Origin: Caballeronia sp. SEWSISQ10-4 2
GTDB taxonomy: Bacteria; Pseudomonadota; Gammaproteobacteria; Burkholderiales; Burkholderiaceae
Reading direction: 5' to 3'
Length of the DNA: 64,000 nucleotides
NCBI RefSeq assembly: GCF_030464885.1
Contig: NZ_JALPRJ010000004.1
Span: 1 to 64,000, forward strand
The stretch's first letter is position 1; each line of letters opens with the position of its first letter. Made by a program: the position numbers and the translations under genes. This document shows, piece by piece, positions 63,579 through 64,000 of the stretch. The notes beneath the pieces are model-generated. The model was not told the DNA's origin. It did no database searches and was given only the letters and a program-made list of their open reading frames with translations.

Positions 63579-64000
63579 TCATTGCAATGCGTCGAGCGCT
63601 CTTCTTAGCGAATCAAAGATGCGCGGCACGTCCTGTTCACTCGTACGCCAGTTACTAAACGCGACGCGTAGCCCCCAAGTGCCGCAGTAGAGCGTGCTCG
63701 TGATAAAGACGTCGCCAAGATCGCGCACCGCCTGAACATAGGCGTTGATGCGGGCCTCCGTCGGTTCGCGAGCTAGCGTGAAGCAGACGACATTTAGCCG
63801 GGTCAGTGCAAGGAGTCGAAGACTGCTTTCAGCATCCACCAGCACGCCGAGCGCGCGAGCGAGCCGGACGTTGCGCGCGACGATCTCCGCATGCCCCTCC
63901 CGGCCGTACGCTGCGAGCGAGAACCACGTCGCGAGTGCACGTAGCCGACGCGAATTTTCAGGCGTCAGGTGAACGAAATCGGGATTGTCGGTCGGTACGC
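63579..64000 (-). CDS. PLP-dependent (group II) decarboxylase, C-terminal part
   Basis: The gene runs off the window end; 140 codons are visible. Reading upstream gives DNPDFVHLTPENSRRLRALA, then LAAYGREGHAEIVARNVRLA, then RLNVVCFTLAREPTEARIN and WGLRVAFSNWRTSEQDV, the C-terminal domain of aromatic-L-amino-acid/diaminobutyrate-type decarboxylases. The PLP lysine is outside the window. It is transcribed in the same direction as the carbamoyltransferase with a 218-base gap, and probably makes an amine precursor for the cluster. Confidence 0.85.
   Translation of the reverse strand, partial: VPTDNPDFVHLTPENSRRLRALATWFSLAAYGREGHAEIVARNVRLARALGVLVDAESSLRLLALTRLNVVCFTLAREPTEARINAYVQAVRDLGDVFITSTLYCGTWGLRVAFSNWRTSEQDVPRIFDSLRRALDALQ

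Noticed and set aside
1..64000. CRISPR arrays, rRNA or complete tRNA genes
   Set aside because: No regularly spaced repeats, rRNA-like stretches or cloverleaf with correct spacing were found.

Overview
The window looks like a plant-associated betaproteobacterium of the Burkholderiaceae (Paraburkholderia or Burkholderia type). The evidence is high GC with GC-rich third positions, a Burkholderia-style porin, and a complete Hrp2-family type III secretion system (T3SS) whose gene order matches the Ralstonia solanacearum and Xanthomonas hrp clusters. The species cannot be named from the sequence alone.

Layout. (1) 1-3866: the 3' part of an IS110-family element that has cut a DUF979-like membrane gene, a LysR regulator and an outer-membrane porin. 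(2) 4448-6227: two OmpR-type response regulators with atypical receiver domains, HrpG-like by context. (3) 6399-16685 (minus strand): hrcU-hrcV-hpaP-hrcQ-hrcR-hrcS-hpaA-hrcD-hrpD6-hrpE(pilin)-hpaB, then a second chaperone-like gene and a lytic transglycosylase. (4) 17067-26641 (plus strand): hrpB1-hrpB2-hrcJ-hrpB4-hrpB5-hrcN-hrpB7-hrcT-hrpB(AraC)-hrcC. (5) 26758-43087: secreted proteins. These are a small Gly/Ser-rich harpin-like protein, the HrpF/NolX translocator, two large related effector candidates of about 1,100-1,230 residues, an orphan candidate, a protein with four repeats of which three end in ubiquitin-interacting-motif-like helices, a harpin-like/phage-lysozyme fusion, a spermidine-synthase-like protein and an amidohydrolase-fold effector candidate. 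(6) 44264-49628: mobile-DNA debris and nucleoid proteins, namely a TraK-TraL-TraM-like conjugation operon without a relaxase, an H-NS protein with two DNA-binding domains, a Lys/Ala-rich HU protein, a broken HU gene and a frameshifted IS3 remnant. (7) 50502-52411: two unrecognised genes. (8) 52851-64000 (all minus strand): PLP decarboxylase (cut by the window end), carbamoyltransferase, SGNH hydrolase, amidohydrolase-like protein, atypical SDR, sigma-54 activator with a TPR-like C-terminus, DUF917 protein and Asp/Glu racemase. This may be an uncharacterised small-molecule cluster.

How it works together. The regulators (HrpG-like proteins, then HrpB) are expected to act through the hrpII box TTCG-N16-TTCG. 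I found eight perfect boxes by reading, each placed upstream of a T3SS operon or a candidate secreted protein: 16806-16829 (-), 16905-16928 (+), 27119-27142 (-), 27194-27217 (+), 32947-32970 (-), 33068-33091 (+), 36282-36305 (-) and 39211-39234 (+). Several have a -10-like hexamer 31-33 bases downstream. They tie the machine and most of the effector region into one regulon. The most novel-looking items are the UIM-repeat protein, the harpin-lysozyme fusion, the amidohydrolase-fold protein and the pair of giant effector candidates.
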